Source: Piscirickettsiaceae bacterium CG07_land_8_20_14_0_80_44_28 (GTDB lineage: Bacteria > Pseudomonadota > Gammaproteobacteria > Thiomicrospirales > Thiomicrospiraceae). From it: a DNA stretch of 55,097 bases. Under the pieces are notes generated by a model. It was not told the origin of the DNA and did not search any database. It was given only the letters and a program-made list of their open reading frames with translations. The stretch covers positions 1 to 55,097 of the forward strand of contig PEWX01000086.1 in the NCBI GenBank assembly GCA_002779995.1. Reading direction: 5' to 3'. Positions 28,469-37,887 of this stretch are shown here, in pieces. The position numbers and the translations under genes are program-made. Each line of letters opens with the position of its first letter. Position 1 is the first letter of the stretch.

Positions 28469-29645
28469 ACAGAAGTCCTAAGCCCCGTTGTAAATCCCCT
28501 TGAATGTCTTTCAGGCTTTCTAAGCCGACAGAAATACGAATTAAATTATCCGTCACCCCCGCCTTTTGTTTCGCTTCTGTCGAAACTCGGGCATGGGTGG
28601 TGGTAGCGGGATGGGTAATGCTGGTTTTTACATCCCCTAAATTTGCCGTAATAGACAACATCTGGGTTTGATCAATGACCCGCCAAGCTTCAGTCTGCCC
28701 CCCTTTCACACGAAAGGACAGTAATCCACCCGCCCCACTTTGTTGTTTTTGCGCCAAGGCAAATTGTGGATGAGAACTCAGGCCTGGGTAAAATACCCGC
28801 TCAACCGCTGGGTGAGTTTCTAACCACTCCGCTAATTGTTGCGCCTGACGGCAATGGGCATCCATCCGTAGTGAAAGCGTTTCCAAACCTTTTAGAAAAA
28901 TCCAAGCGTTAAAGGTACTCATTGTTGGCCCAGCGGTTCTTAAAAACCCACGCACAGCCTCTTCAATCAGCGCTTCTGTACCAATCACAGCGCCGCCAAT
29001 GACTCGCCCTTGACCGTCCAAAAATTTCGTTGCCGAATGAATAACAATATCCGCCCCCAATTGCAAGGGTTGCTGTAATGCCGGCGAACAAAAACAATTA
29101 TCAACGACCAGTAAAGCATCATGTTGATGAGCTAATGCCGCCAAAGCAGTAATATCAGCAATTTCTGTCAGCGGATTTGAAGGCGTTTCTAAAAAAAATG
29201 CTTTGGTTTTCGGCGTGATGGCTTCTTGCCAACTGTTTAAATCGGTTTGTGACACAAAGCTGACTTGCACGCCAAATTTTTGAAAATACTTTTCAAATAA
29301 AACCTTGGTGGTGCCAAAGACACTTTGAGATGAAACAATATGGTCTCCTGCTTCCAGTAACCCCATAAAGGTTGAGAGGATAGCCGACATCCCTGAAGCG
29401 GTGGCCACGCAGCTTTCCCCTCCTTCTAATAAGGCCAAACGCTTTTCAAAAGTTCGCACGGTTGGGTTGGTAAACCGCGAATAGACATTGCCTTTTTCTG
29501 CGCCACTAAACCGGTCTGCGGCCTGCTGTGCTGAATGATAACGAAAGCTGGACGAAGGGAAAATGGCTTCAGAATTTTCTTGCTCTAGTGTTTGCTCATA
29601 CCCTGCCCGTATCGCCAAGGTTTCTAAATCAAAGGGTTCAGTCAT
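28467..29645 (-). CDS. metZ: O-succinylhomoserine sulfhydrylase
   Basis: PLP enzyme making homocysteine from O-succinylhomoserine and sulfide. MetZ pattern: [40 protein letters not shown], the PLP lysine in [16 protein letters not shown], and [15 protein letters not shown]. The ATG at 29645 is chosen because GGAG lies 6 bases upstream inside the end of purF, giving an 8-base overlap (ATGACTGA); the in-frame ATG at 29657 forms part of that ribosome site. The purF-metZ order is classical for Pseudomonas-type gammaproteobacteria. A 9/10 palindrome copy is read as Pro-Gly-Leu. Confidence 0.94.
   Translation of the reverse strand: MTEPFDLETLAIRAGYEQTLEQENSEAIFPSSSFRYHSAQQAADRFSGAEKGNVYSRFTNPTVRTFEKRLALLEGGESCVATASGMSAILSTFMGLLEAGDHIVSSQSVFGTTKVLFEKYFQKFGVQVSFVSQTDLNSWQEAITPKTKAFFLETPSNPLTEIADITALAALAHQHDALLVVDNCFCSPALQQPLQLGADIVIHSATKFLDGQGRVIGGAVIGTEALIEEAVRGFLRTAGPTMSTFNAWIFLKGLETLSLRMDAHCRQAQQLAEWLETHPAVERVFYPGLSSHPQFALAQKQQSGAGGLLSFRVKGGQTEAWRVIDQTQMLSITANLGDVKTSITHPATTTHARVSTEAKQKAGVTDNLIRISVGLESLKDIQGDLQRGLGLL
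28778..28787. repeat. near copy of the CCAGGCCTGG palindrome (9/10)
   Basis: TCAGGCCTGG inside metZ, read as Pro-Gly-Leu (FYPGLSSHP), where Pro-Gly-Leu is itself a common family sequence. Confidence 0.5.
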
Positions 29646-31158
29646 CAGTCGCTCCATTGTAAATACCGACCGACTCTTGTCCGACTAAAACCCGATTAGA
29701 TTGAGCCGAATCATTTCGAGAAGCATCAATCGAGGTTAAATATTCTGCGGTAATATCCCCTGTGACATAAATCCCGCTAAAACAAGAGGTGTCAAATTGA
29801 TTAATGTTTTTATTCCCTTGTCCAACCGCCTCAATCAGGTCTTCCAGTTTCTGATAAAACAGTCGATCGGCACCGATATAGGCTGAAATTTCATCAATAT
29901 CTCGACCATTGGCAACCAATTCGCTGGCACTGGGCATATCAATGCCATAAACATAAGGATAACGAACTTCGGGCGCTGCTGAAGCAAAATAGACTTTTTT
30001 AGCACCCGCATCCCGAGCCATTTGAACAATTTCACCTGAAGTGGTTCCGCGCACAATCGAATCATCGACCAATAAGATATTTTTGCCTTCAAATTCCAAT
30101 GGCACAGGGTTTAACTTTTGGCGAACGGATTTCTTACGCTGTTTTTGTCCGGGCATAATAAAGGTACGACCAATATAGCGGTTTTTAATAAAGCCTTCTC
30201 GATAAGGCTTGCCCAGTTTGTCAGCAAGCTGTAAAGCGGAGGTACGACTGGTATCCGGAATCGGCATCACCACATCGATATCATTATCAGGCCAGGTTTC
30301 AAGGATTTGTTCCGCCAGTTTTTCGCCCATCCTTAAACGAGATTTATAAACAGAAATATCATCGATCATTGAATCAGGCCGTGCAAAATAGACAAATTCA
30401 AAAATACAGGGGCTATACTGAGGGGTATCTGCACACTGCTTAAATTGAATCTCATTATTGTCAGTGATAACCACTGCTTCACCGGGCGCTAAATCTTTCA
30501 TGATTTCAAATCCGGCCGCGTCCAATGCAACACTTTCTGAGGCCACCATATAATCAATGCCACGCTCCGTCACTCTTTTACCCACCACGACCGGACGTAA
30601 TGCAAAAGGATCCCTAAAGGCAAACAAGCCGAAGCAGGGGATAATGCCAACCGCGGCATACCCCCCCTTTACACGTTTATGAACACGCTGAATCGCATTA
30701 AAAATATCTTGTTCATCAATAAATAATTTTTTCTGCTGCATCAATTCGTGAGCAAAAATATTGAGTAAAACTTCAGAATCAGAATTGGTATTTAAATGAC
30801 GCAAATCCTGTTGATAGATTTCTTTGCTCAACTGATCTGCATTGGTTAAATTGCCATTATGCCCCATCGCAATACCATAAGGAGAATTGACATAAAATGG
30901 CTGAGCTTCAGCACTTGATGAAGAGCCTGCTGTTGGATAGCGTACATGTCCAATGCCACTATTACCGACCAGATCACGCATATGTCGCGTTCTAAACACA
31001 TCTTTAACCATGCCATTATCTTTGCGTTGATATAGTCGCCCATTTGCACAAGTAACAATACCGGCGGCATCTTGACCTCGATGTTGTAAAACCGTTAAAG
31101 CATCATAAATTTCTTGATTAACAGGTGAATTTGATACGATTCCAACAATCCCGCACAT
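29638..31158 (-). CDS. purF: Amidophosphoribosyltransferase
   Basis: First committed enzyme of purine synthesis. The N-terminal nucleophile cysteine follows the initiator Met (MCGIVGIVS), so Met removal gives an active Ntn glutaminase. [12 protein letters not shown] and the C-terminal phosphoribosyl-binding motif [19 protein letters not shown] are intact. No N-terminal propeptide and no 4Fe-4S cysteine set is apparent, as in E. coli PurF. At 506 residues it is normal length. GGAGAT precedes the ATG. In the classical order cvpA sits immediately upstream; here that place is occupied by a MITE-like element. Confidence 0.96.
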   Translation of the reverse strand: MCGIVGIVSNSPVNQEIYDALTVLQHRGQDAAGIVTCANGRLYQRKDNGMVKDVFRTRHMRDLVGNSGIGHVRYPTAGSSSSAEAQPFYVNSPYGIAMGHNGNLTNADQLSKEIYQQDLRHLNTNSDSEVLLNIFAHELMQQKKLFIDEQDIFNAIQRVHKRVKGGYAAVGIIPCFGLFAFRDPFALRPVVVGKRVTERGIDYMVASESVALDAAGFEIMKDLAPGEAVVITDNNEIQFKQCADTPQYSPCIFEFVYFARPDSMIDDISVYKSRLRMGEKLAEQILETWPDNDIDVVMPIPDTSRTSALQLADKLGKPYREGFIKNRYIGRTFIMPGQKQRKKSVRQKLNPVPLEFEGKNILLVDDSIVRGTTSGEIVQMARDAGAKKVYFASAAPEVRYPYVYGIDMPSASELVANGRDIDEISAYIGADRLFYQKLEDLIEAVGQGNKNINQFDTSCFSGIYVTGDITAEYLTSIDASRNDSAQSNRVLVGQESVGIYNGATDD

Positions 31159-31191
31159 GATGAGTTATCTCCGATTAGTGTGCCCAAAACT

Positions 31192-31220
31192 TGCATAACA
31201 CCCTTAAGTACATTGGGCAA
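31192..31220 (-). promoter_or_regulatory. candidate purF promoter with paired CTTAAG palindromes
   Basis: On the minus strand TTGCCC (31220-31215), 17 bases, then TATGCA (31197-31192), 34 bases before the purF ATG. CTTAAG palindromes occur at 31203-31208, between the two promoter boxes, and at 31224-31229, just upstream of the -35 box. They are 21 bases apart, two helical turns, which suggests an operator. Confidence 0.4.
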
Positions 31221-31263
31221 GCACTTAAGTAATAAAAACACAAAACAACTGAAACGTCTCTTA

Positions 31264-31423
31264 GAGACCTTTGCACGAGATGGCCACACGAATAAAAAGG
31301 GTTAAAATTTCCGATATTTTCGTTAAAAAACTGGCCAATAGCTGGCTATTGACTGCGTTTTTTGCCTCAATATGAAAAATTTTTCCACATTTTTGTTTCG
31401 CGTCCCACGCATGCAAAGGTCTC
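31264..31423. mobile_element. MITE-like element, 160 bp, with TIRs and 5-bp target duplication
   Basis: Left end GAGACCTTTGCACGAG and right end (complement) GAGACCTTTGCATGCG form terminal inverted repeats: 12 perfect, 14 of 16 overall. TCTTA flanks both sides directly (31259-31263 and 31424-31428), as expected for a target-site duplication. The 160-bp interior has no coding capacity for a transposase and is AT-rich. The ends recall IS5-superfamily terminal repeats, but that is from memory and unverified. It sits between dedD and purF, where cvpA stands in related genomes. Confidence 0.75.
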
Positions 31424-31437
31424 TCTTATTAAAAAGA

Positions 31438-32049
31438 CTATTCGTTTATTTTTTTAAACTGCCCCTTAATTAAAATCGAATCAATTCGTAGCAGTTGATT
31501 TAATCTTTCTTGATCTTTAAGGGCACGGGTTTTATCTTGATAGGGTCCAACACGAACGGAGTAATAACCATTCTTCGGGAAAAATTTCACAAAAGCATCA
31601 TAATCATATTTTAATCGTTCTTGTAACGTATCGGCCATGGTTTTTGTTTTATAAGCCACTAATTGAATCACCCAATTAACGGGCGTCGAGTCAGTTGATA
31701 TGGATTGATTTGACGGTGTTTGGTTGCTTGGCACCGCTTTAGAAGCGTCAGTTACCATTGACTTAGACTTAGACTTAGAATTGGGTCGAGTATCGGTTTC
31801 AACTGAATGTTTCTGCACCGTTTGCGCAATGGATTTTGCTTGACCCTCATTTTTTTTGGGTAGCACAAATGGTTTTTCAATTAAACCCGTCGAATTCACA
31901 GGTTTTGTAGACGATTGCTCTGGATCAAAATGAACCGGATGGCTATACCAACTTGGAACAATAATCACCATCAACCCAAGCCAAAATAAAGCACCCGTTA
32001 ATCGGTACTTGACAGATGTGCTTTCAAATTGATCGGTTGAATCATCCAT
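31438..32049 (-). CDS. dedD: SPOR domain protein (DedD-like)
   Basis: 203 residues: short cytoplasmic start, one transmembrane helix (about 18-35, GALFWLGLMVIIVPSWY), a low-complexity Ser/Thr/Lys/Pro periplasmic linker, and a C-terminal SPOR domain (about 125-200, WVIQLVAYKTKTMADTLQER, then YYSVRVGPYQDK). SPOR domains bind denuded septal peptidoglycan, so a role at the division site is expected. It overlaps folC by 8 bases in the order accD-folC-dedD. The linker contains a hexamer repeat (ACTTAG three times, SKSKSK) near 31757. Confidence 0.85.
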   Translation of the reverse strand: MDDSTDQFESTSVKYRLTGALFWLGLMVIIVPSWYSHPVHFDPEQSSTKPVNSTGLIEKPFVLPKKNEGQAKSIAQTVQKHSVETDTRPNSKSKSKSMVTDASKAVPSNQTPSNQSISTDSTPVNWVIQLVAYKTKTMADTLQERLKYDYDAFVKFFPKNGYYSVRVGPYQDKTRALKDQERLNQLLRIDSILIKGQFKKINE

Positions 32050-33352
32050 GATTTAAGGTTGCCAAAGTTTGTGTCACAGTCAAAAAAGAGCCCCATGCCA
32101 ACACGGGAATAGGGGATAGCTTCTGAGCAGCTAAAACAGCCTCTTTTATGGAGGCGCATTTTACAATATTTTCAGCCAAAACGCCTGCTTGTTGCAAGGA
32201 TTCTGCCAAGTGTTGTAAAGATGCACTTCTTGGCGCAAACAAATCAGCAATATACCAAGTATCGATATAGGGCAATAATGTTCGAATCATCGGTTGAATG
32301 TCTTTATCGGCTAAGGCTGAAAAAACCGCAATCATTGGCAAGGGTTGCTGAGTTAAGAAGCCTGATAATGCCGTAGCGGCTTGCGGATTATGCGCCACGT
32401 CAAGCCACCAATTTTGCTGATTAATGATCATTTTTTGCAGCCGACCCGGATGCTTGGTCTGCCGCAACCCTATAGCCAGCGCGTTTTGAGAAACCGGCAG
32501 TCGTGGCTGAAATGTCGAAATCAAGGCAACCACACCAGCAGCATTTTGATATTGGAAATCGCCCAATAATGCCGGTGGCGGTAGATTTTCATAACCGCTA
32601 AAATGCTCAGATTGCACCGATAAAAATGACCAGGCCTGGTTGTTTTTTTCAATCCAAAAGTCTTGATTGATGTGTTTTAGCGGAACTTTGTGAACCTTGG
32701 CATAGTCAATTAAACTATCAGGCACCTCTGGATCAGAGCAAACACAGGGATGACCAGGGCGCATAATACCCGCCTTTTCCACTGCTATTTTGGCAATATC
32801 TTTTCCAAGCCAATCTTCATGATCCAACCCAATTGCGGTAATCAAACAGGCATCAGCATCCACTAAATTCACGGCATCCAGCCGACCGCCGAGTCCAACT
32901 TCTAAAATGGCCACATCCAATGCACTTTTTGCAAATAGCCATAAAGCCGCTAAAGTAGCATATTCAAAATAAGTCAGTTTTAGGCCGTTACGATGGTTTT
33001 CAACGACTCGAAAAGCATTAATGATTTCTAAATCAGTAGCCTGGCGACCTTCTAATCGAATCCGTTCATTAAAGCGAATAATATGAGGAGAGGTATAAAC
33101 ACCGACTTGATAGCCCGCAGCTTCATAAATAGCCGACAACATCGCCACACTTGACCCTTTGCCATTGGTGCCCGCAACACTAATAACCGGCATAGGATAA
33201 GGTAACAAGTTCATTTTTTTTGCCACCGCTTGAACGCGGTCAATGCCGAGATCAATTTCCGAGGGGTGCATGGCCAATAACCAGTCCAACCAGTCGGTCA
33301 ATTTCGTGCTGTTTGGCATATCCGATGGTGTTGCGAGCAGCTGACTATTCAC
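32042..33352 (-). CDS. folC: Dihydrofolate synthase / folylpolyglutamate synthase
   Basis: Bifunctional folate enzyme adding glutamate to dihydropteroate and to folates. Mur-ligase-like motifs: ISVAGTNGKGSSVAMLSAIY (P-loop), YTSPHIIRFNERIRL, AILEVGLGGRLDAVN and GLDHEDWLG, with LLGDFQYQNAAGV and WLDVAHNPQAATAL in the C-terminal half. At 436 residues it is normal length. It lies 6 bases after accD. An iterated palindrome is read as Gln-Ala-Trp in the variable segment KNNQAWSFL. Confidence 0.95.
   Translation of the reverse strand: MNSQLLATPSDMPNSTKLTDWLDWLLAMHPSEIDLGIDRVQAVAKKMNLLPYPMPVISVAGTNGKGSSVAMLSAIYEAAGYQVGVYTSPHIIRFNERIRLEGRQATDLEIINAFRVVENHRNGLKLTYFEYATLAALWLFAKSALDVAILEVGLGGRLDAVNLVDADACLITAIGLDHEDWLGKDIAKIAVEKAGIMRPGHPCVCSDPEVPDSLIDYAKVHKVPLKHINQDFWIEKNNQAWSFLSVQSEHFSGYENLPPPALLGDFQYQNAAGVVALISTFQPRLPVSQNALAIGLRQTKHPGRLQKMIINQQNWWLDVAHNPQAATALSGFLTQQPLPMIAVFSALADKDIQPMIRTLLPYIDTWYIADLFAPRSASLQHLAESLQQAGVLAENIVKCASIKEAVLAAQKLSPIPVLAWGSFLTVTQTLATLNHG
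32630..32639. repeat. iterated palindrome CCAGGCCTGG
   Basis: Exact copy inside folC, read as Gln-Ala-Trp; its flank ATGACCAGGCCTGGT is shared with the queE copy. Confidence 0.9.
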
Positions 33353-33358
33353 CCGGGA

Positions 33359-34213
33359 TTAAGCAGACTTTTTCAGTAGCATACGACAAATCGATGCTAA
33401 TTCAGTACTCAAATGATGACGGTGTACAATTCGATCAATTGCGCCATGTTCTAATAGAAATTCACTTCGTTGAAAGCCTTCCGGTAGTTTTTCACGAACG
33501 GTTTGTTCGATCACTCTGGGGCCTGCAAAACCGATTAACGCTTTCGGTTCTGCAATATTTAAATCGCCCAACATTGCAAAACTTGCTGACACCCCCCCCA
33601 TGGTTGGGTCGGTTAAAACTGAAATAAACGGCAGTTTTTCGGCTCGTAACTTCCCTAATGCCGCACTGGTTTTAGCCATTTGCATAAGCGAAAAAAGCGC
33701 CTCTTGCATACGGGCTCCGCCGCTGGCCGAAAAAACAATTAATGGACATCGCAACTCTATGGCCTTATTGACTGCGCGAACAAACTTTTCGCCCATTACC
33801 GACCCCATAGACCCCCCCATAAACTTAAATTCAAAGGCACCTGCCACAACCTCTAATCCTTGGATTTTACCCGTCATCGTAATAAAAGAATCTTTTTCAC
33901 CTGTGGCTTTTTGCGCTTGGGCAATCCGAGTTTTATAAGGTTTTATATCTTTAAATTTGAGCGCATCAACAGGGGTAACGTTTGCACTCATTTCGACACC
34001 GGTGCCTTCATCCAAAAAGGTTTCTAGTCGTTGACGACCACCTAATCGCATATGATGATCGCACTTAGGGCAGACTTCCTGATTGCGAGTCACTTCTGAT
34101 CGGTACAAAGTGCTTTCGCATTTTGGACATTTAGTCCACAAACCTTCAGGAACGTTCTTCTTACGATCGGTAACTTGTTTTATACTGGGTAAAATTTTTT
34201 CAAACCAGCTCAT
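33359..34213 (-). CDS. accD: Acetyl-CoA carboxylase carboxyltransferase subunit beta
   Basis: With AccA forms the carboxyltransferase of acetyl-CoA carboxylase, the first step of fatty acid synthesis. N-terminal zinc ribbon [20 protein letters not shown] ending PKC, then the crotonase-fold core with [39 protein letters not shown] and [12 protein letters not shown]. The ATG at 34213 is preferred (284 residues, GGAGAG 6 bases upstream); an in-frame TTG at 34225 lies upstream of that site. The Shine-Dalgarno directly abuts a 46-base copy of the MITE end, which therefore forms the accD leader. Confidence 0.96.
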   Translation of the reverse strand: MSWFEKILPSIKQVTDRKKNVPEGLWTKCPKCESTLYRSEVTRNQEVCPKCDHHMRLGGRQRLETFLDEGTGVEMSANVTPVDALKFKDIKPYKTRIAQAQKATGEKDSFITMTGKIQGLEVVAGAFEFKFMGGSMGSVMGEKFVRAVNKAIELRCPLIVFSASGGARMQEALFSLMQMAKTSAALGKLRAEKLPFISVLTDPTMGGVSASFAMLGDLNIAEPKALIGFAGPRVIEQTVREKLPEGFQRSEFLLEHGAIDRIVHRHHLSTELASICRMLLKKSA

Positions 34214-34223
34214 GTTTCTCTCC

Positions 34224-34269
34224 AATTTTAACCATTTTTATTGGTGTAGCCATCTCGTGCAAAGGTCTC
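34224..34269 (-). repeat. 46-bp solo end of the MITE-like element, upstream of accD
   Basis: Read on the minus strand it starts GAGACCTTTGCACGAGATGG and matches the left 46 bases of the 31264-31423 element at 43 positions, including the flanking TTA. It stops where the accD Shine-Dalgarno begins. No second end was found nearby, so it is a truncated copy or excision remnant between trpA and accD. Confidence 0.8.
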
Positions 34270-34314
34270 TAACCGTTTATTTGTGCCATGAATGATGCAC
34301 TATGGGGTTTAACC

Positions 34315-35139
34315 TTACGAACCCTCGCCATCCGCTCGATCAATGGCCTCTCTAAATTCGCGCATTTTATCATTTAAAAACGATTGTATATCTAATAATT
34401 CTGATTCACTATGGCTTTCGATAATCGATACCAAAGCGGAACCGACGATGACAGCATCTGCCAACTTCGCCATTTGATAAGCGGTTTCCCCATCACGTAT
34501 TCCAAAACCGATCGCCACTGGCATTGCCACTTTTTCTTTTAAATGGTGAACATGTTTGGCCACATCGGCCACATCAATTTGATTAGACCCCGTCACCCCT
34601 TTTAAGGAAACATAATAGACAAAACCGCTGCCTTTTTCCGTCACTGCATTTAAACGACTATCCGGTGTGGTGGGTGAAACCAAAAAAATACGATCTAGAT
34701 TGGCATTTTGTAATTGCTCAAAATAGCCCCCTGATTCTTCAGGCGGCATATCTACCGTCAAGACAGCATCGACACCCGCCTGCCGAGCCATTTTGGAGAA
34801 GTCAGCATCCCCCATCGCTTCAATCGGATTTAAATAACCCATTAAGATAACAGGGGTTTGTGAGTCGATTTGGCGAAATTCCGTTACCATCTTCAAAATT
34901 TGACGCAAATTCACTTGGTGTACTAATGCCCGCTCAATGGCTTTTTGAATAACAGGGCCATCCGCCATCGGATCGGAAAAAGGCACCCCCAATTCAATCA
35001 TATCTGCACCACTGGCGACCAAGCCATGCATAAGAGATACGGTCATATCGGGATGAGGATCCCCAGCGGTAATATAAGGAATGAGCGCGGTTTTACCGGC
35101 TGCTTTCAGTGCGGTTAAAGTTGCATTAATTCTGTTCAT
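34315..35139 (-). CDS. trpA: Tryptophan synthase alpha chain
   Basis: Cleaves indole-3-glycerol phosphate to indole and passes it to TrpB. Motifs: ALIPYITAGDPHPDMTV, MIELGVPFSDPMADGPVIQ (catalytic Glu), GVDAVLTVDMPPEES (catalytic Asp), FVYYVSLKGVTG and AIGFGIRDGE. The ATG at 35139 begins one base after the trpB stop and gives 274 residues. AGGGG in the trpB tail is the likely ribosome site, though spaced about 13 bases away. It is followed by the MITE-end repeat and accD. Confidence 0.95.
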   Translation of the reverse strand: MNRINATLTALKAAGKTALIPYITAGDPHPDMTVSLMHGLVASGADMIELGVPFSDPMADGPVIQKAIERALVHQVNLRQILKMVTEFRQIDSQTPVILMGYLNPIEAMGDADFSKMARQAGVDAVLTVDMPPEESGGYFEQLQNANLDRIFLVSPTTPDSRLNAVTEKGSGFVYYVSLKGVTGSNQIDVADVAKHVHHLKEKVAMPVAIGFGIRDGETAYQMAKLADAVIVGSALVSIIESHSESELLDIQSFLNDKMREFREAIDRADGEGS

Positions 35140-35140
35140 T

Positions 35141-36346
35141 TTAAAATTCAAACCCCTCAATTTTGGCAATGGTATTCATATCCTTATCGCCTCTACCAGA
35201 GAGGTTGACAATAATCGTTTGCTCAGGTGATAACGTTGGTGCGAGCTGGGTGGCATAAGCTAAAGCATGGCTACTTTCCAAAGCAGGAATGATCCCTTCT
35301 AATCGGGTTAAATCCCGACATCCTTGCATGGCCTCATCATCATTAATGGCGACATAGTTAACCCGACCGATGTCTTTTAACCAGGCATGCTCAGGACCGA
35401 CTCCGGGATAATCCAGTCCGGCTGAAATCGAATGCGTCGGCATAATTTGGCCATTTTCATCCTCCATTAAGTAGGTTCGATTACCATGCAATACCCCTGG
35501 TTTTCCTTGACATAAGGGAGCAGCATGCTGCCCGGTTTCCAAGCCATAACCAGCCGCTTCCACACCAAAAATTTGTACGGATTCATCTGGTAAAAAATCA
35601 TAAAAAAGGCCGATGGCATTCGACCCCCCTCCCACACAAGCAATTAACACATCGGGTAATTTACCTTCTTTGGTAAAATGTTGTTGCTTGGCTTCTCGGC
35701 CAATAATGGCCTGAAAGTCTCGAACCATCGCTGGGTAAGGATGGGGGCCAGCCACGGTACCGATAATATAAAAGGTATCATCTACATTGGTTACCCAGTC
35801 GCGCATGGCTTCATTTAAAGCATCTTTGAGTGTGCGGGTACCGGATTCAACGGCAACCACTTTCGCACCAAGCATTTTCATTCGCGCAACATTCGGAGCC
35901 TGGCGTACCACATCTTCTGCGCCCATATAAACCACACACTCTAACCCTAACCGAGCAGCAACCGTGGCACTGGCAACACCATGTTGTCCAGCGCCTGTTT
36001 CAGCAATAATACGTGTCTTACCCAACCGTTTTGCCAAGAGTGCCTGACCGATGGTATTGTTAATCTTATGAGCACCTGTATGATTTAAATCCTCACGTTT
36101 TAAATAAATTTTGGCGCCCCCTAAAGATTCTGACCAACGTTTGGCATAATACAAAGGTGTCGGACGACCAATATAGTCTTGATAATCAAGGGTTAATTCG
36201 GCAAGGAAATCAGCATCGTTTTTCAGCTGATGATACTGGTCATTCAAAGTTTCCAATGCAGACATCAGCGTCTCAGGCGCAAAGATACCGCCATAAATCC
36301 CAAAGTGACCCTGTTTATCTGGATATTGCGAATAATCTATACTCAT
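35141..36346 (-). CDS. trpB: Tryptophan synthase beta chain
   Basis: PLP enzyme condensing indole and serine to tryptophan. Motifs: [30 protein letters not shown] (PLP lysine), [35 protein letters not shown] and a glycine-rich phosphate site, with [17 protein letters not shown]. At 401 residues it is normal length (TrpB1 type). It is coupled to trpA with a one-base gap and preceded by a 95-base gap after trpF. Confidence 0.97.
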   Translation of the reverse strand: MSIDYSQYPDKQGHFGIYGGIFAPETLMSALETLNDQYHQLKNDADFLAELTLDYQDYIGRPTPLYYAKRWSESLGGAKIYLKREDLNHTGAHKINNTIGQALLAKRLGKTRIIAETGAGQHGVASATVAARLGLECVVYMGAEDVVRQAPNVARMKMLGAKVVAVESGTRTLKDALNEAMRDWVTNVDDTFYIIGTVAGPHPYPAMVRDFQAIIGREAKQQHFTKEGKLPDVLIACVGGGSNAIGLFYDFLPDESVQIFGVEAAGYGLETGQHAAPLCQGKPGVLHGNRTYLMEDENGQIMPTHSISAGLDYPGVGPEHAWLKDIGRVNYVAINDDEAMQGCRDLTRLEGIIPALESSHALAYATQLAPTLSPEQTIIVNLSGRGDKDMNTIAKIEGFEF

Positions 36347-36381
36347 AAAAGTCCTATCTTGCTACTGTTTTAATGTTTGTA

Positions 36382-36403
36382 ATAGGCTATGTACCCAGCC
36401 TAT
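36382..36403. other. hairpin in the trpF-trpB gap
   Basis: ATAGGCT (36382-36388) and AGCCTAT (36397-36403) form a 7-bp stem with an 8-base loop. No T-tract follows on the minus strand, so it is not an ordinary terminator. Significance is unclear. Confidence 0.25.
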
Positions 36404-36441
36404 CAATGCGTTATAACTGTCTTTGATCAGGGCAATTGCGT

Positions 36442-37080
36442 TCAACCCGGTTGATTGACTTGGTCCATAAATGCAGTGATTTTGACTGTCGATTTTACAC
36501 CAGGCGCTAACTCAACCCCCCCACTGACATCAACAGCCCAAGGTTTGACTTTTGCGATGGCTTTAGCCACGTTATTCGCGGTTAACCCACCTGCTAAAAT
36601 GATCGGCAGGGCTAAACCAGCGCACTTGTCTGGCGTCACCCAGTCCCAGTTAAAGACCTCACCAGTCCCGCCCGGAACTCCTTTTTTGTAGGTATCCAAC
36701 AACAATCCCTGGCTGGAAGCGTAGTCACTGGCCAAAGCCAATAAATTGGTTTCTGGTTGCATGGGATGCGCCTTGATATAAGGTCGGTCAAACTGTTCAC
36801 AAAAAGCAGCGGTTTCCTCTCCGTGAAATTGTAATAGATCAATGGATAAGGTATCGATTGCATTATGAACATCATCAGCGCTGGGGTTTACAAACAACCC
36901 GGTTCGAGTAATAAAAGGGGGCAAAGCACGAAAAATCTGCCAGGCCTGGTCAATTTTGATTGATCGCGGGCTTTTTTCATAAAAAACAAACCCCAGTGCA
37001 TCCGCCCCTTGTTGAGCGGCATGCAAGCCCGCTTCAATCGACGTAATACCACATATTTTTACTCGGGTACGCAACTTCAT
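36442..37080 (-). CDS. trpF: Phosphoribosylanthranilate isomerase
   Basis: Third step of tryptophan synthesis after anthranilate. Motifs: RVKICGITSIEAGLHAAQQG (catalytic Cys), GFVFYEKSPRSI, LLQFHGEETAAFCEQF, LLLDTYKKGVPGGTGEVFNW, LAGGLTANNV and AVDVSGGVE. The ATG at 37080 is preferred over an in-frame GTG at 37098, because AAGGA in the end of truA lies 8 bases upstream. It is tightly coupled to truA (stop 3 bases before). The palindrome copy is read as Gln-Ala-Trp in KIDQAWQIFRALPPF. Confidence 0.95.
   Translation of the reverse strand: MKLRTRVKICGITSIEAGLHAAQQGADALGFVFYEKSPRSIKIDQAWQIFRALPPFITRTGLFVNPSADDVHNAIDTLSIDLLQFHGEETAAFCEQFDRPYIKAHPMQPETNLLALASDYASSQGLLLDTYKKGVPGGTGEVFNWDWVTPDKCAGLALPIILAGGLTANNVAKAIAKVKPWAVDVSGGVELAPGVKSTVKITAFMDQVNQPG
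36940..36949. repeat. iterated palindrome CCAGGCCTGG
   Basis: Exact copy inside trpF, read as Gln-Ala-Trp. Confidence 0.9.
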
Positions 37081-37082
37081 TA

Positions 37083-37877
37083 TCAAGATCCTTGCCACAG
37101 CAAACGGTTTAAAGGTTGTTGCGGAATGTTAAATTCAGGTGGATAGAGCGCATTAACAAAGTACAATCCCGCTGCCGGTGCGGTGACCCCGGCAAGTGTA
37201 CGATCGCCTTGTGACAATAAGCTTGCAATCCATTCGACAGGGGCTTCTGAACGGCCAATCATCATTAAACTGCCGACTATATTTCGTACCATATGATGCA
37301 AAAATGCGTTAGCTTGAATATCTACAAACACAAAATCCTGTTGGCGACTGACCTCGATAGATTGAACATTTCTTTTCGCATGAGCTGCCTGGCAGCCCGC
37401 AGCACGAAACGCTGAAAAATCTTGTTCACCCACCAAAGCTTGTGCCGCTACATTCATTCGGTGTTCGTCTAAAAGCCGGCCTTCCCAGGTTACGCGGTCT
37501 GCCAAAATAGCCGAATGAACAGAACGATTGTAAATAACATAACGATATTGGCGTGCCAATGCAGAAAATCGAGCATGGAAATTTTCGGGTACCGACTGTG
37601 CCCAAATCACTCGAATATCTTTTGGTAACTGGGTATTGACCCCTTGAACCCAAGCACGAAGCGGGCGTTGAGATTCATACTCAAAATGCGCAACCTGCCC
37701 AATCGCATGAACCCCGGTATCGGTTCGACCCGCACACTGTACGGCTATGGGGGTATTGGCAATATTTGATAATGCCTTTTCCAGGCATTGCTGTACGGAT
37801 AAACAATGTTTCTGAAATTGCCAACCACAATAAGCAGTTCCTTGATACTCAACGCCTATGGCAATTTTAGCCTGCAT
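37083..37877 (-). CDS. truA: tRNA pseudouridine(38-40) synthase TruA
   Basis: Isomerises uridines in the anticodon arm of tRNA. Motifs: IGVEYQGTAYCGWQFQ, CAGRTDTGVHAIGQVAHFEY (catalytic Asp), NFHARFSALARQYRYVIYNR and NAFLHHMVRNIVGSLMMIG. At 264 residues it is normal length. Ten bases separate it from asd; the asd-truA-trpF order is classical (fimV, often between asd and truA, is absent). Confidence 0.96.
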   Translation of the reverse strand: MQAKIAIGVEYQGTAYCGWQFQKHCLSVQQCLEKALSNIANTPIAVQCAGRTDTGVHAIGQVAHFEYESQRPLRAWVQGVNTQLPKDIRVIWAQSVPENFHARFSALARQYRYVIYNRSVHSAILADRVTWEGRLLDEHRMNVAAQALVGEQDFSAFRAAGCQAAHAKRNVQSIEVSRQQDFVFVDIQANAFLHHMVRNIVGSLMMIGRSEAPVEWIASLLSQGDRTLAGVTAPAAGLYFVNALYPPEFNIPQQPLNRLLWQGS

Positions 37878-37887
37878 GGGTATCTGT

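Noticed and set aside
33220-33627. 135-codon plus-strand frame across the folC-accD junction.
   Set aside because: It overlaps two unmistakable genes on the other strand and has no recognisable features.
31261-34272. Inverted 38-base repeats flanking dedD-folC-accD, looking like a 3-kb composite transposon.
   Set aside because: accD-folC-dedD is in its classical ancestral position, so the block has not moved. The left repeat pairs better with the end at 31423, where a TCTTA duplication closes a 160-bp element; the accD copy is a separate solo end.
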